Shown: positions 11,200 to 23,189 of the stretch, piece after piece
How positions within the stretch are numbered: position 1 is the first letter of the stretch
Layout of the letters: every line of letters starts with the position of its first letter
NCBI GenBank assembly: GCA_026225945.1
Contig: JAMJFZ010000856.1
Location: forward strand, 62,001 to 126,000
DNA: 64,000 nucleotides
Origin: Cricetomys ansorgei
Taxonomy: Eukaryota > Chordata > Mammalia > Rodentia > Nesomyidae
Reading direction: 5' to 3'
Program-made: the position numbers and the translations under genes
Notes under the pieces: generated by a model
What the model was told of the DNA's origin: nothing
Database searches by the model: none
The model's input: the letters and a program-made list of their open reading frames with translations, nothing else

Positions 11200-11524
11200 C
11201 GTGATATCTCAAAGAGTTGCTTTTTATAATCCACTAGATGCTAAAGAAGCAACAGTGCCCGCTGTAAAAGCCAGTAGTAAAACACTGCCATCTCGTGTCT
11301 TTGCTACTATGGTGTGGATGATGAACCGGAAGGCTAAACTGTCACTCCTCCTCACAAAATTTTGAAGACGGACCTCTTATAGCCCGGGTTCACCTTGCTG
11401 GTAGCTGAGGGTGACATTGAACTTCTGACATTCCTGCCTCTGCCTCCTGAGTTCTGGTGTTATAGGCTTGTGCCACTACACGCATCTTGGAAGCCTCTTG
11501 AGTGTTTCTTTTTCTCTTTAACAG

Positions 11525-11645
11525 AAGTTGGTGATATGGCAAAGCAGTACCTGGAAAAAGGTCTTTTGGTACCAGATCATGTGATCACACGCCTAATGAT
11601 GATAGAACTGGAGACTCGGAACACCCAGCACTGGCTACTGGATGA
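11525..11645 (+). CDS. AK4: Adenylate kinase 4, internal exon (about residues 50-90)
   Basis: AK4 is the mitochondrial-matrix nucleoside monophosphate kinase of the AK3/AK4 group, which transfers phosphate from a nucleoside triphosphate to AMP. The exon follows a good acceptor ('tttctctttaacag'). It enters in phase 1, so the first E codon is completed from the previous exon. It encodes EVGDMAKQYLEKG, LLVPDHVITRLMM and ELETRNTQHWLLD, the AMP-binding region that in AK4 leads to the invariant DGFPR motif. The match to rodent AK4 is nearly perfect, and clearly closer to AK4 than to AK3. The 3' end is odd. After GAT G (11644), where the family exon normally ends, the genome reads 'agtgggtgac' rather than GT. 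The nearest GT starts at 11646 (GATGA|gtgggt), which would replace the glycine or shift the frame depending on the next exon. This could be a three-base loss from GATG|gtgagt. No stop interrupts the exon, so I call it a real exon with a suspect donor. Confidence 0.88.
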
Positions 11646-12282
11646 GTGGGTGACGGGCAGGCTGGACTTGGCATCCTTGATTGTTCTCATAACTTTTTAC
11701 TTTATTAGCTTTTGACAACATGGAAACCTGGTGTGATGAAGCCTCTTAATTGTTTTGCTTGTTGAACATTACTGTGAAAGCTTTGACTTGAAGCCCACAG
11801 AGTGGCTGCTATTGCATTGTTCATTTTCGTGATGAAACCACACAGGGTGTACTATTTTAAATTAGAGGCTTTTTCATTCACTGGAGTTGTGCAAATCCCA
11901 ACTATTAGTTTCTTGGTTTTCACTTGACAGATTAATAGATAGCGTGTCTAAAAATCCTATTTTGACGTGATATATGTATGTATATATGTATAAAACGATT
12001 ATAAAAATGGAGTCTTAGGTGAATATGGGGACATGCCACTTGGCTCTGCATTTGGGAGACCAAGGCAGGGAATTACAACAACGTTGTAAGCCAGCCTGGG
12101 CTGTATAGTGAGTTCCTGGCCACTTGGTCACTGCCTTTGAGGTGCAGTGTAGTACTGTGATTACTTATGATCCAGCCATTCCGTTCTGAATTTCAGCCCT
12201 GGATGTGTCTTCAAAGATGTTTGTTTTGAACTCCTTTTGACAAATAGTTTAAGACATTCCTTTCTCTCCCCCTGCCCATTTC

Positions 12283-12348
12283 TCCCTTCCTCCCTCCCTC
12301 CTTCCCTTTCTTTCTTTCCTTTCTTTCTTCCTTTCTTCCTTCCTCTCC
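12283..12348. repeat. Polypyrimidine (CCTT)n/(TTTC)n tract
   Basis: About 65 bp of almost pure C/T on the plus strand in ccct, tttc and ttcc units. Confidence 0.88.
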
Positions 12349-12850
12349 CCCCACCCCATCCATAGGCCCTCAGGGCCTAGCTTCCCTCCCACAGCAGGTG
12401 GCTAGGCTGTTTAGCTTAGCCCCTGGTAGCTCCCAAGAAGGTAGCTCCCAGGGCAGTGTGTGGGGTTGACATGTCCTGGCGGGTCCCAGATTAGGGGATT
12501 GCAAAGAATTCTGGAAGAGTGTTGTCAGTGGAACATCTCTTGTGTTTAATGCAAAGGTTGTGACATTTATGGGGTACAGGCAGGGGAGGGTCATTTTGGT
12601 ACCCAGGGATAGAGGTCATTGGTTAAGACAGTGTTACTGGGATAGGCATATTCCCGGGGACAGGGACTTAGGTAAGCAATTCTACCAATTGCAGCCTATC
12701 TTTTGAGAGTGGACAGAGTTTTACTGTGGCTTGTGGTCTGTCAGTCCAGAGGGGAGGGGCCAGGGATCATACCAGGGCTTGTGGTCTAAGTGCCCTCTAG
12801 ACCCAACCGTGAGAGCTTTCCATGAGGGCACTACACTGTCTGTCTGTCTG

Positions 12851-12904
<54 letters not shown>
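12851..12904. repeat. (ATCT)n tetranucleotide microsatellite
   Basis: About thirteen near-perfect ATCT units. They give a false Ile-Tyr-Leu-Ser repeat in the plus-strand open frame. Confidence 0.95.
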
Positions 12905-13068
12905 TTTGGTTTTTCTAGACAGGGCTTCTCTGTTTACCTCTGGCTGTCCTGGAACTCACTCTGTAGACTAGGTTGGCTTCTAACTCAACAGAAATCTGCC
13001 TGCTTCTGCCTCCTGAGTGGGGATTAATACTGCTGGGATTAAAGGTGTGCACCACCACTGCCCAGCTA
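12905..13068 (-). repeat. B1 SINE
   Basis: A reverse B1 with 'tctagacagggcttctctg', 'ggctgtcctggaactcact' and 'ctgggattaaaggtgtgc', plus a small internal duplication near 13020. Confidence 0.85.
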
Positions 13069-13254
13069 AGACATTCCTTTTTTAAAGATGCTCATATCTC
13101 AGGAAAAGAATAAGCTGTGTAAAGAAATGCAAAAACAAACAAACAAACAAAACCTACAAACACTGTAAGAGAAAGCACATTTTATGGTTCTCTAAGGACA
13201 CAGAGAGGAAATTGTACTGATGAAAGGGCTGGGTTAATGATTTTGGAAAAGGTA

Positions 13255-13470
13255 GTGGGCCTCTGATGAGATAGCTCAGTGGTTAAGATCATTTGCTGCT
13301 CTCGCAGAGGACCTGGGTTTGGTTCCCAGACACATGACAGCTTGCTTGAATCTGTAACTCCAATCCTAGAGGATCCAGTGCCTTCTGGCCTCCCCAGCCA
13401 CCAGGCATGTACATGGCATACATGCAAACATGCAAAGCAAACATTCACATACATAAAATACAAGTGAGAA
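13255..13470 (+). repeat. B2/B3-type SINE
   Basis: The head 'gagatagctcagtggttaag' and box-B-like 'gggtttggttcccag' are followed by the B3-like body and an A-rich tail at about 13450-13465. Confidence 0.75.
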
Positions 13471-13689
13471 GATGGATGTCCCCCAGGTGGAAAAATGTGG
13501 GTTACAGACATGGGTTTGAGGGGGAGGGTGGGTACAGAGTAAGTGGGGCACGACTCAGCCTAGCGTTTTCTGAGCTTGCAAGAAAAAAAGCAAAGGAAGT
13601 CCTTTTCATTTTGTGCGTGTCAGTCAAATTTTATGCTACTGTGATCAAATAACCAAGAAAAGCATCTTAATGGAGGAAAATTTAAAACA

Positions 13690-14160
13690 CTTATATTAAT
13701 TATATATGACTTTCATTATGAATTTTTGTACCTAAATATGTGTTTTGATCATGTTTACTCTTTATCTGTTGTACCACTCCAACTGATCTTCCCATTTCCC
13801 AACTAGTCCCCTTTTTATTTTTCTGTTTTTTCTCTTTTTTTTTTTTTTTTTTTAATGTGTGCCCAGTGAGTTTAATTAAGGAACCTGGGTAAGAGCTTAT
13901 TTATAGGAGAATGGACAACTTATCACTGGCTGTACCACTGAAGAAAATGTCTCTCCCTTTTGGAGCAGTCCCACTAAACTTCCTCTAAGTCCTCAGGTAA
14001 TGGCAGAGCCGTGTGAACCTCTCCGGGACAGAACCCTGGTGGGCCCGGTCTCAGGCGGGCCTTAAGTGCAAGTAATCACACTGCCAAGAGTGCTAAGTGC
14101 AAAGGCCATGCCATGCCTAGAAAACTTCACAACACATCTTCTTCTGGCTCTTATGCGTCT
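13690..14160 (-). repeat. Old rodent repeat, probably LINE 3' end
   Basis: The stretch 'ttttgatcatgtttactct' followed by C/T-rich 'ttcccatttcccaactagt' resembles rodent L1 3'UTR read backwards. The later part ('gcccagtgagtttaattaa', 'gaagaaaatgtctctccct') is another widely dispersed rodent sequence. The class is not certain. Confidence 0.4.
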
Positions 14161-14168
14161 CACCCTGT

Positions 14169-14545
14169 TTTAGTTAGGGGTTCCGTTGCTGTGATGAAAC
14201 ACCATAACGAAAAACAATTTATCGAGGAAAGGGTTTACTTGCTTATACTTGCACATCACAGTTCATCATAGAAGGAACTCAGGGTAAGAACTGGAGACAG
14301 GAGCTGATGCAGATGACATGGATTTACTTGCTTACATTTGCATGCTCAGCCTGTTTTCTTGTAGCACCCAGGACCATCACCTTGTGGGTGGCACCACTCA
14401 CTGTGGGCTAGGCCCTCTCACATCAGACTTGCCTACAGCCTGATTTTTATGGAAGCAGTTTTCTCAATCGAGGTTCCTCTCATTCAGGTGAGAACTCTAG
14501 CTTGTGTCAAGTTGGCATGGTTGTAGCCGGCACACACACACACTC
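14169..14545 (+). repeat. Rodent interspersed repeat of the 'ttagttagg' family
   Basis: It begins 'ttagttaggggttccgttg' and 'gctgtgatgaaacaccat', like the element at 4077, with a diverged body through 'gagaactctagcttgtgtc'. Confidence 0.6.
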
Positions 14546-16064
14546 TTCTGTGGTGTTTTTGAGCCCTGGTGGTGTGGTTATGGGTGTGGGTGGGTTGGTA
14601 ACGGAGATGTCCTGTTAGGGATGGATACCTAATAGTCACTTATTCTTAGCACTTTGAGCAGTTAACAGCTTTTAGTTTAACTGTTACCCATAGCAAATAG
14701 AAGCGTCTTTAATGAAACCTGATGGCAGCAATTATCTGTGGTCAAAAACATAAAATTTTAGATGTCAGTTTGACAGGCACGTCATGCCCACTTAGCAAAA
14801 CAGCAGCAATTCCTTCCCCACTAGGCCTTGAACAAGTTTGCAGTACCAGATGTGAATTTCTTCCTGTAGATTGGACTTCGAGTCCAGCAGGAAGCAGTTG
14901 GTGGTTACCCCGTGACAGCCGTGCCACTATTGCATCAGTCTCCTGCCTGGCGAGTCACAGGCTCCCCCAGCAGCGCTGTGACGGTGGTGCGCCACTGTAC
15001 CCACACCCCAAATATTTTTTGTGTATTTGGGATGAGCTCTAGCTTTGTGATACCTGTCAATAATTCCTTTAAATAAAGTTTTTTTTAATCATAAAGCCTT
15101 ATGCCTTGAAAAATAAAATTTGTGTACTTTTAGGGATCATATCTCTATTGTTAAATTCCTTTCAAAAGGTGACTAATGGGAATTGAGGCAGGACTGCTCC
15201 TCTTGAATCTTAACTCTTTCTCCTCCCTGGCTGTGTGTAACCTTGAGCAGGTCACCTAACCTTTTTGTGGATTTGATTCATTGTGGAAGATGCATTAGGA
15301 AAGAGTGCATTGAGGATGAAATGAGCGATTGGTACAAGATGCTTAGGAGAGTAGCATTTAAGTGAGTGCCACGAGGTTTTGTTGTAGTTGTCATGGCTGG
15401 TGCACAGGGCCTGAATTTTCGGTAGGTTACTACATGAAGTGTGAAGTTCAAAAATAGCTTTAAAAATGTAGCCTCGCAGAGTTGCAAAGTCAGTCAGTTA
15501 TAATGGACTGTTAGGTCTCTTTTCATGCTTGCTTTTGTCTTTAACTGTTCTCTCGGAGCATAGCTAGTTCTTTTACATCACAGGTCTGTTTTTAGTGAAG
15601 TGCGTCAGTCTCCCTACTGATTTAGTTTTCATCTTTCTTCCTGAAAAACCATCTGGTCATTTTCGGTTTTGATTTTTCTTCAAAGCTCGGGAATCTGTCC
15701 GTTCGGTACAGTGGGGGTGTAAGGACTGCCTGGTCCCCCGTGTTCTGCTTTGGACCCGTATGTTTCCGGGTACAAGCTCCTGCTTAGCAGAGCGTGTGCT
15801 AGCTGACTGTGCTGAAGGTGACTGAATGTGTAGAGGCCTGTCTAGAAGGAATTCTGGACGATGGATGACTCATCGCCTGGACCATATGGCTTCAAAGAGC
15901 CCTTCTGCGAACTGTGGGAGGCAGTCAGCTCAGTGGATCCAAGCCAAGGGACGCGGGGTCGGGTGGGGAGCTGGCCTGTGCTCCGGCTCAGCCGTCTCCA
16001 GTCGTGCTAAAATGTTCAGCCTGCTTACCTTCACAGCACGTGGATAAGAAACACTCATTTTGTT

Positions 16065-16185
16065 TTTTCTTTTTGAGGTAGAGTCTCATTGTGTAGCTCA
16101 GATGACTTCAAACTCATGGTGATCCTCTTCTTTGGCCTCCCAAATGCTGGGATTAGAAATGTGAGCCATCATGATAGGTTTTCAA
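16065..16185 (-). repeat. Proto-B1 SINE
   Basis: Reverse B1-like: 'ttgaggtagagtctcattg', 'gtagctcagatgacttcaa', 'caaatgctgggattagaaa'. Confidence 0.6.
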
Positions 16186-16285
16186 AATATTTTTATTTGG
16201 TGCGTTAGTCATCTTTTGTTGTTATAGCAATAATTAAAGCTGAGTAGTGTGTAAACAAAAAGTTTTATTTAGCTGGAAGTTGTAG

Positions 16286-16935
16286 GGGGACTGTATTAGT
16301 TAGAAACTTTTTTGTTTCTGTGATCAGGTACCACAACCAAAAGCGTTTCATAGAAGAAAGTTAACGTTTTGCTAGGGCTCCAGAGTCCAAAATGGCAGGG
16401 GAGAGATGGCAACAGGCAGTTGGAGCAGGGAGCAAAGGGATCAATCACACCCTCAGCACCTTCAAGCAAGACAGCAAACTGGAAGTGTGGCAGGCCATAT
16501 ACCCCACCTCCACATACAGCACCTCCAACTGGGGATGAAGTGTTGCAATGCCTGAGGAGTGAAGAACACAACAAGATCAGACACCATAGTGAGGGCTCCC
16601 TGACTGTAGCACACGATGGGTAGATTGCTCCCTAGTAAGAGCACACACACAAGGAGAGGTTTCGTGGTTTGATTCAGGTAGCCAGAGTGGGTAGGTACCT
16701 TGCTCCTTGATCTTCTATAGTCTCATGGGAATTAGCTGGGATCCTTGAGAACCATGTTGATCCCTTCCAAGGAAGGTGTCTGTCTGTCCGCTGCGTGGCA
16801 CCCACCCTTCCCGTTAAGCTTTACCTCTAAAACGGTCACATGCCCTTATGTATTGTCTCACTGGTAACCAAGTCTCAACAAATGGATCTTTGAGGCATGC
16901 ACTCATATCCAAATATCCAAATCATGCCACTAGTC
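16286..16935 (+). repeat. Diverged copy of the 'ttagttag' repeat family
   Basis: It starts with 'tgtattagttagaaactt' and 'ctgtgatcaggtaccacaac'. It ends with an 'atttggaaaa'-like remnant and text such as 'gtaaccaagtctcaacaaa'. The open frames inside encode nothing recognisable. Confidence 0.45.
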
Positions 16936-17244
16936 TTCATGAGAAGTCCCTTTGCATTTTGGAAAATAATTTTTAAGCTTTTAATTCAAGATAAGGGTCA
17001 CTTTAAGGTTATCACTGGTGCCCTTGGCATATAAGTAGATAAAATAAGTATATAAGGCTTGCAAGATTATTGTCAGGTTAAGGTGCTTGATACAAGGCTT
17101 GAGTTTGACCGCTAATGGTGGAGGAACAGAACTAAATCCCATAAGTTATCTTCGACCACAGGTATATCCTTCCCTGCCTCCCCCCAAATAAATATAAGTA
17201 ACAGAAAATTCTAAAGTAGGCATACAGACCATTTGCTGGCAATC

Positions 17245-17372
17245 ATTAATTAGACAGGGTCCTATGTAGCCTTGCCTGGCCTGGGGCTCTCTAGAAGAGG
17301 CTGACCTCTAACTCACAGAGACCCTTCCTCCTCTGCCTCGAGTGCTGGGATTAAAGGTCACACCACACACAG
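17245..17372 (-). repeat. B1 SINE, diverged
   Basis: Reverse B1 with 'agacagggtcctatgtagc', 'ctaactcacagagaccctt' and 'gagtgctgggattaaaggt'. Confidence 0.7.
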
Positions 17373-18439
17373 CATTATGTTTCTCAGGAGAACAGAAACC
17401 TTTGTATGGTAGGAAAAACACTACTGTTGGCTGCATGTGGTGGCACATTTGGCGAGATGGTCAGTTCTTTGCCAGCCTTGAGTATTCTTTCCCCTCCCTC
17501 CTGTGTTTTTGATACAGTCTCATGTAGCTTAGGCTTGCCTTGAACTCACAACACAACTAAGGGTGCCTGGACTCCAGTTCCAGTAACCCTGCACTCTGAC
17601 ATCTGCCTGAGGTGTCGCTGGCCTGTGCAGTGTACAGAGTGCAAGGCTTCATTGAGATCACAGCCTGGTTCCTTACACACTTGAATTTGAATTCAGAAAC
17701 TTTTTCTGTTGCCGTATTTTTTGCAGTCCCACAATCGGTTGCATATGGGTCGAGACTCACATTTTAAGAAGCTGGAATTATATCAACCGGGCTGTGTTTC
17801 ATCATGAACCGTACAAACTCACTGGTTCTTTCTTTATAAAGGGAATTCTATTTTTATGTCTTCATTTTTCTGCCCAGAAGTCAGGCTGTTTGAATGTACA
17901 GCCTCACTGTGGTGCTTCTTTTCCTGGAGAGTGGTCTCAGACCTGAGACACCCGAGCGTGACTGCCCACCCTCGGCCTTGTGAGGAGGTCCATGTGCAGA
18001 GACTAGACTAGGGGTCCTGCGACTGAGGGTTTTACCCCGCTTTTGCAGAGTGGTTTTTAGCAGATTAGACTGGCTCGCGGAGCTTGAACTTTATCTTTTC
18101 TGTTTTCCTTTGTAAGGCTGACCTGAATAGTGCTGCTCCCCACTGGGCAGCAGGCGTCTCCTGGGAACCAACAATACGTTCTGTTTCATATCTTTCAGCA
18201 AATGCCAGAGCAGTCTTCTCTGTTGCCCTTGTGAAGCTGTATGATTCTGGTGGGGAAATGGATCTATTTAGAAGGTGAGAGGAGAGGCTGTTGGCAAGAT
18301 AGAGAGCAGCCCCACTTTGAGAATGCATGAGCGCTCACATGTATGTGTAAGGGCTATTTCTAAATAGAGATGTAGCCGATGCTGCACTTGACCGGTGACA
18401 GTGAAGGAGGAAGGAAGAAAATAAATGTGTTAAGCAGGA

Positions 18440-18640
18440 TTATGGCTGGTGAGACGGCGCCATTGGTGAGAGTGCTTGTCACTCAATGCATGGCCTTAGT
18501 GTGATCCCTGGAACCCACAACGGGCAGAGAGAGCTGCTTCTCAGAAGTTGCTCTTCTGACCTATGATGTGTGCTATAGCATATAAGAACATTGCTCACAT
18601 GCACACAGTGAACACGCAGAACATACTTGAGCTCTCTGAC
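18440..18640 (+). repeat. B2/B3-like SINE, diverged
   Basis: A tRNA-like head ('ggctggtgagacggcgcca', 'gtgatccctggaacccaca') and the typical SINE body follow. Confidence 0.5.
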
Positions 18641-19544
18641 ACAGCAGGGCTGGAAGATGTCCACCTGCCAGTCATGGTTAGATGATGTGGCATCCATGTT
18701 CAGTAGGTAAGTGCAATTGGCATTGTGAAGAGCAGTGGTGTAAGTATTACAATTCTGGAGCCCCACCACAGTACCTAATGTGAAGAATTGGAGCAGGAGG
18801 ACTTGAATGAATATTGGGAAGCCAAGGATGATGACGCACATTTTATTTCCAGCACTCAGGGCAGAGGCAGGCAGATAGAGCTCTTTTGAGTTTATGAACA
18901 TACATAGCGAGTTCTAGGCCACCCAGGGCTACATACAGAGACCATACCTTTAAAAAAGAAAGGAAGGACAGAAGAAAGAAAGGAAGAAAAGTTTGGCTCA
19001 CCACCCTCTCCATCCCCTCCCCTGTATATTTTCCCCCTGTTGTGGCATTTTTTCCTTTTCTGTACTTCACACATAGAACTTGATATAGATGTCTTCTTGT
19101 GTGCTTGGTTTTCCTGAGGGATCAGTGCTGTTACTCAGTAGCAACTTGAGAACGATGCAGTCGGCATGGCGTGGTAGCAGGGACAGGAAGCTGGCTGATC
19201 ACATTTCCTGTGCAGAGAAGACAGAGAGGGAAGGACCAGAAGGCCATAAATTTCAAAGCCTGTCCCTAGTGGCATCCTCCCTTAGCAAGAGTCCGTCTCT
19301 TACATGTTTCACGACCTCCCCAAAATGCCAGTCGGGAACCAAGCGTTCAAATACATGAACCTTTGGGGGACCTTCATGCAAACCACAGTGATGGATATTG
19401 CTTGTTGCCTTTGGTTGGTTTCCATGGTTATTTTTGTAGCCAGGTAGCCATGATACTATTGCCAGGATGGACACGTCTTTTAGTTGGTGTATTAAAATTG
19501 ATCGGATTATTTTTGCCAAGTCCTATGTGATTTTATTTTTTAAA

Positions 19545-19750
19545 TTTTAAATTTATTTTTAAAATTTATGTGTATGTCTAAGTCTGTGTCTCTACACATG
19601 CCTGAGGAGGCCAGCAAAGGGCTTTGGATCTGTGGGAGCTGGAGTTACTGGTGATTTCGCGCCATCTAACGTGGGTACTGAGAACTGAACTCTGGTCTTG
19701 GGGGAAGGACACTAAGTGCTCCTAACTGTGGAACCATCTCTTTGGTCCCC
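19545..19750 (-). repeat. B3-type SINE
   Basis: Reverse SINE with an AT-rich start, 'tgtgggagctggagttact', 'gggtactgagaactgaactc', and 'tggaaccatctctttggtcc' at its head. Confidence 0.65.
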
Positions 19751-20769
19751 TCGATTCTACTTTACTTTTTGACGAGGTCGTTATGTATCTTGATATTCTC
19801 AATAGATATAATTTAATTTCCATTTAAATGGTGTGCTGAGGGAAAGCATAGGGCTTCACTAGGGGTGAGAGTCTAGGTTCAGTGAGATCAGCTAATAGTT
19901 TTCTAAATAGCAGTAATTTAGTGGGGACATGAAGAGACATTTTGGTGACCCCTGACTTGGGACTCCTGTATCCTAGGATGGTTTCCAATTTCCAATAGAG
20001 TCCAGCCTTGACTCCCAATCCTGCTTCTACCTCGTGAGTGCTGGGATTATGGGCATACTCCACTACAGCCAGTTCCTGTGATGCTGGGGAACTGCTCTAC
20101 CACTTAACCACATGCTCTCCCCCCAACACTGGTTAAGTTGCCCAGGCTGGCCTCCTTGGCCCTGCCTTAGCCAGCCTTCCGAGTAGCTGATGCGGGTCTG
20201 TGTGCTTAACAATTCTTAAAATTCAGGTATGCTCACATTCAGATGAGGATCTCTGCATTTCTGTGTCCTACCATACACTTCCTGACACACATGGCTACTT
20301 CTTTAGGAGCCCACAAAGCAAGAACAGGATGAAACCGTGATACTCCACATTTAGCTGTTAGGAGAGCCCACATTCCTCATTTACACAACTGGTGTCTTTA
20401 GAACTATGAGTTAAATGGACCATCAAGGAAACATTATTCACTTTCTCTGAGGCTACTTTGCTTGCTTAGTAATAAGATCTTGTGCACAAAGCACCCATGC
20501 TAAGGAAACCTGAATGGAGTTGAACAGCTGGACTGAGAGAGATCTGAATTATCAGTCGGTGACTTGCCAGCTTTGCTATCTTGAGCAAGCCAAGCTACTC
20601 TTTTTCCTCATTCATAAGATGGGCTACTTTTGGTATAAGTTTTATAAATATTGGTTACAAGCATGGACTTCTTAAGGGGTTTTGGACATACATGGCTAAA
20701 TCATAGGCATGCTATTTTTATTAATATTAGTATTATTTGTACTATGCTGTTTTGTTTTGTTTTTCCTCT

Positions 20770-20895
20770 TGGAGTTTTTGAGACAGTTTCATGTAGCTCA
20801 GGCTGGCTTCTGATTCCCTAATGTAGCCAAGGATGACTTTAAACTCCTGATCTTCCTGCTCCCTCTGAGCAGGACTGTGCCACCATGTCTGGTTC
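20770..20895 (-). repeat. B1-related SINE
   Basis: Reverse pattern: 'tttttgagacagtttcatg', 'gctcaggctggcttctgat', 'gactgtgccaccatgtctgg'. Confidence 0.6.
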
Positions 20896-21344
20896 ATTTT
20901 TATGTCAAAATCACACGACATTATATTTATTTGCATATTTGGTTTTTCAGCTCACGGCCCTCCAGTATAGGCAGACACTGTGTCAGTGTTCATAGCTGGA
21001 TGTCAGCATTTACAGTAGTGCTTTACATGCTAAAGGCTTCTGAGCATTGTGTCCAGTTTCAGAAAGTCCTCACCTGCCACCAGTGGCTGAACCCTTGGGA
21101 TGCTTGACTAGCTGTTTTCCTCAGTGTAGAAATGAGTGAGCCTGTGGTGAAGTCATTTGTCCCTTTGCCTTGAGATACAGCAGGACCAGTTTTCCCCCAA
21201 CTTGTCTGTGCACAGAGAACAAAGAGGATTTTTAAACAGAGGAGCCTTTACACACAGGCTTGCAGATGGTTGCTCCTGCTTCCACACAAGGGGCATCTTC
21301 CCTTATGGGAAAGAGGTACAATATTAGAATAACTGGTTTAAGAA

Positions 21345-21515
21345 CAAGGATTTGGGGTTGGATAAGTGGTTAAGAGCCGAGAACTTGGATTCAGTATCCT
21401 GCACCACATGACAGCTTACACCCATGTGTAACTCTGCAGGCACTAGCCGTGCATGTGATGCATGTATATACGTGCCAGCAAAACACTCGTGCATATAAAT
21501 ACAATGTAAGCTTGG
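21345..21515 (+). repeat. B3-like SINE fragment
   Basis: The head reads 'gataagtggttaagagccg', the body carries 'gcaccacatgacagcttac' and the tail is 'aaatacaatgtaag'. It is followed near 21540-21660 by a remnant ending in 'gtaagccaaataaacccttt', which belongs to the 'ttagttagg' repeat family. Confidence 0.5.
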
Positions 21516-23189
21516 GAACAAGCCGGTAAGCAGCATTCTGTGGTTCCTACCTCTGTCCCGCCCTGACTTCTCTCAATTATGGACTCTTGGGAACATGTAA
21601 GCCAAATAAACCCTTTCTGTCTTAAGTTGTTTCAGAAGTGAGCCAGAACACTCCTACGTGTCTATAGGGACTATAGGTTTGTACTACCCTGTCTAGCTCA
21701 TTTTTTTTTCCTGGAATATTTTGTCTGTCAGTTCATCACTAAGTCATTTTCTACTAACTTGTAAGCTCTTAAGGGCAGGCTCTCTATTTTGCATCTTTCA
21801 TATCCTAATTCTCCACGATCTAGAGCATCTCCATGCATCCCAGAACACTTGCAGTGAGCAAGGGGTGAAGGGCTCTGGAGTACGGGGTTAGAGCCCACAG
21901 CTCTTACTCACTTACCAAGCACAACACTTAACTCTTCTGTCCGCTAATCAGGCTGGAATGAAGTGGGTTCTGGAGGTTACGTAGTAGACACATAGAGGGC
22001 AGAGAATTGGGCCACATGAAACAGGGTTCACTGTGGTTTCCTTGTACTTGACTGCTAAGGATTCGGGGCTGGTGTGAAGACTTTGCACTCCGTCACTAGG
22101 TAAGGCTGGGAGAATACCACCTGCCTCCACGGTAGCAGGTCCCTATGGCCCAGGACCAAGAGCAGCACCTTATACTTCTACTGAACACCCACAGTTGGGA
22201 TGGTCAGAAGTAACCATAGACTTGCTAGGTGGGGAGGGGCTTTCACAAGGTGCCAATCGAGGCAGATACTGGCTGTTATCTTACAGGCAGAACTGCCCAG
22301 TTATTTCCACCAGGCGGAGGGCCTGTTCTTCCCTGAGAATGTGCCAGTGGACCTGGCCTCCGCCTCCCCGCGAGTGTACTCTAAATTAGAAAACAGATGC
22401 ACCCGGCTTCCATTGCCCTTCTCAGGCTCATGGCGTGAAGGACCAGGTGCCGAGGCCCAGTGGCCAGAAGGAATTTAGCCACTTCTCACTGCGCATGAAT
22501 TTTTGAGAATCTGAGAGACAGGCCTGTTGCTATTATGTTGCAGTGTGGTGGAGTCAGAGAAGTTTCAGCTTTCCATCTAGAGCGGCTGTTTGAATGAATC
22601 AGGCAAGAGCATGTTTTCTAGGTCGGGTTAAGGGACAAGCGGTGATAGGTATGGAAGGATGAGGCAGACAGTTCGTGTGGCTGCGAAGCCATGCTCAATG
22701 GAGACAGCAAGCACCGTGTGTAGTGCAGTTTTCTCTTGACTTTGCTGGGGTATTTCCCCATTCACTGGGCAGCCAGCACATCGCCACTCTGTTCTCTAGA
22801 ACACTCATTCGTGAGTAATTCTCTCTTTCCCTGATAAACCTCTGTGATGGGCCTTATTCTGTAGCCAAACTGGCCCCTAAATCACAGCAGTCCCCCTGCC
22901 TCAGCTCCTCCCAAGTGTTTATGACAGAGTCAATATCCCTGCCCAGTTGTAATTTTCTATTCATGGAAGAATTGTAAATGCTGCCACCTGTTGACCAAAT
23001 GTGCATCCCGTCCTGTTTAATTGGCTCAGATATTCTGATACTGTTTCATGTTAACAAGTGATTCAGGTAGACTAGGCCTGGCTGGAAAACAATAGACAGA
23101 CGGGATGATGCCTGCTTCAGCTTGGTTCTTTGACTGTCCTGATGTGATGTTAAGAAACCTAAATGGCCTTTGTCTGGATTGTCTTTCAG

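Larger units (their letters stand above)
1..11524 (+). other. AK4: Presumed AK4 intron upstream of the first visible exon
   Basis: No coding exon was recognised here. In particular I searched by eye for the N-terminal AK4 segment (P-loop and the HLSSG motif) and did not find it. The interval is mostly SINEs, microsatellites, one LTR provirus and old repeat debris, listed separately. Stretches with nothing I can name are about 661-1590, 1940-2350, 4720-5320, 5460-6980 and 10420-10800. That this is AK4 intron is inferred only from the AK4 exon that follows on the plus strand. Confidence 0.5.
11646..23189 (+). other. AK4: AK4 intron interval; expected central exon(s) not seen
   Basis: Between the internal and terminal AK4 exons the family needs about 98 codons, from FPRT through the LID region to ELYK, in one or two exons. 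I read this interval for those motifs on both strands and found none. It holds SINEs, microsatellites and the rodent repeats listed below. Stretches with nothing I can name are about 11700-12000, 14600-16060, 17760-18430, 18650-19540, 20100-20760, 21660-22190 and 22480-23180. Absence by eye is weaker than a computed search. Confidence 0.5.

Noticed and set aside
14722..15042. 106-codon plus-strand frame in the AK4 intron
   Set aside because: No motif, no likeness to the missing AK4 exon, and the surroundings look like old repeat.
19095..19130. 'ggttttcctgaggg' as a possible start of the missing AK4 FPRT exon
   Set aside because: The next codon is a stop and the following codons do not resemble AK4.
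22195..22478. Two plus-strand frames that look somewhat protein-like (FHQAEGLFFPENVPVDL)
   Set aside because: I could not match it to AK4 or any other family, and there are no clear splice sites around it. Left as unassigned intron.
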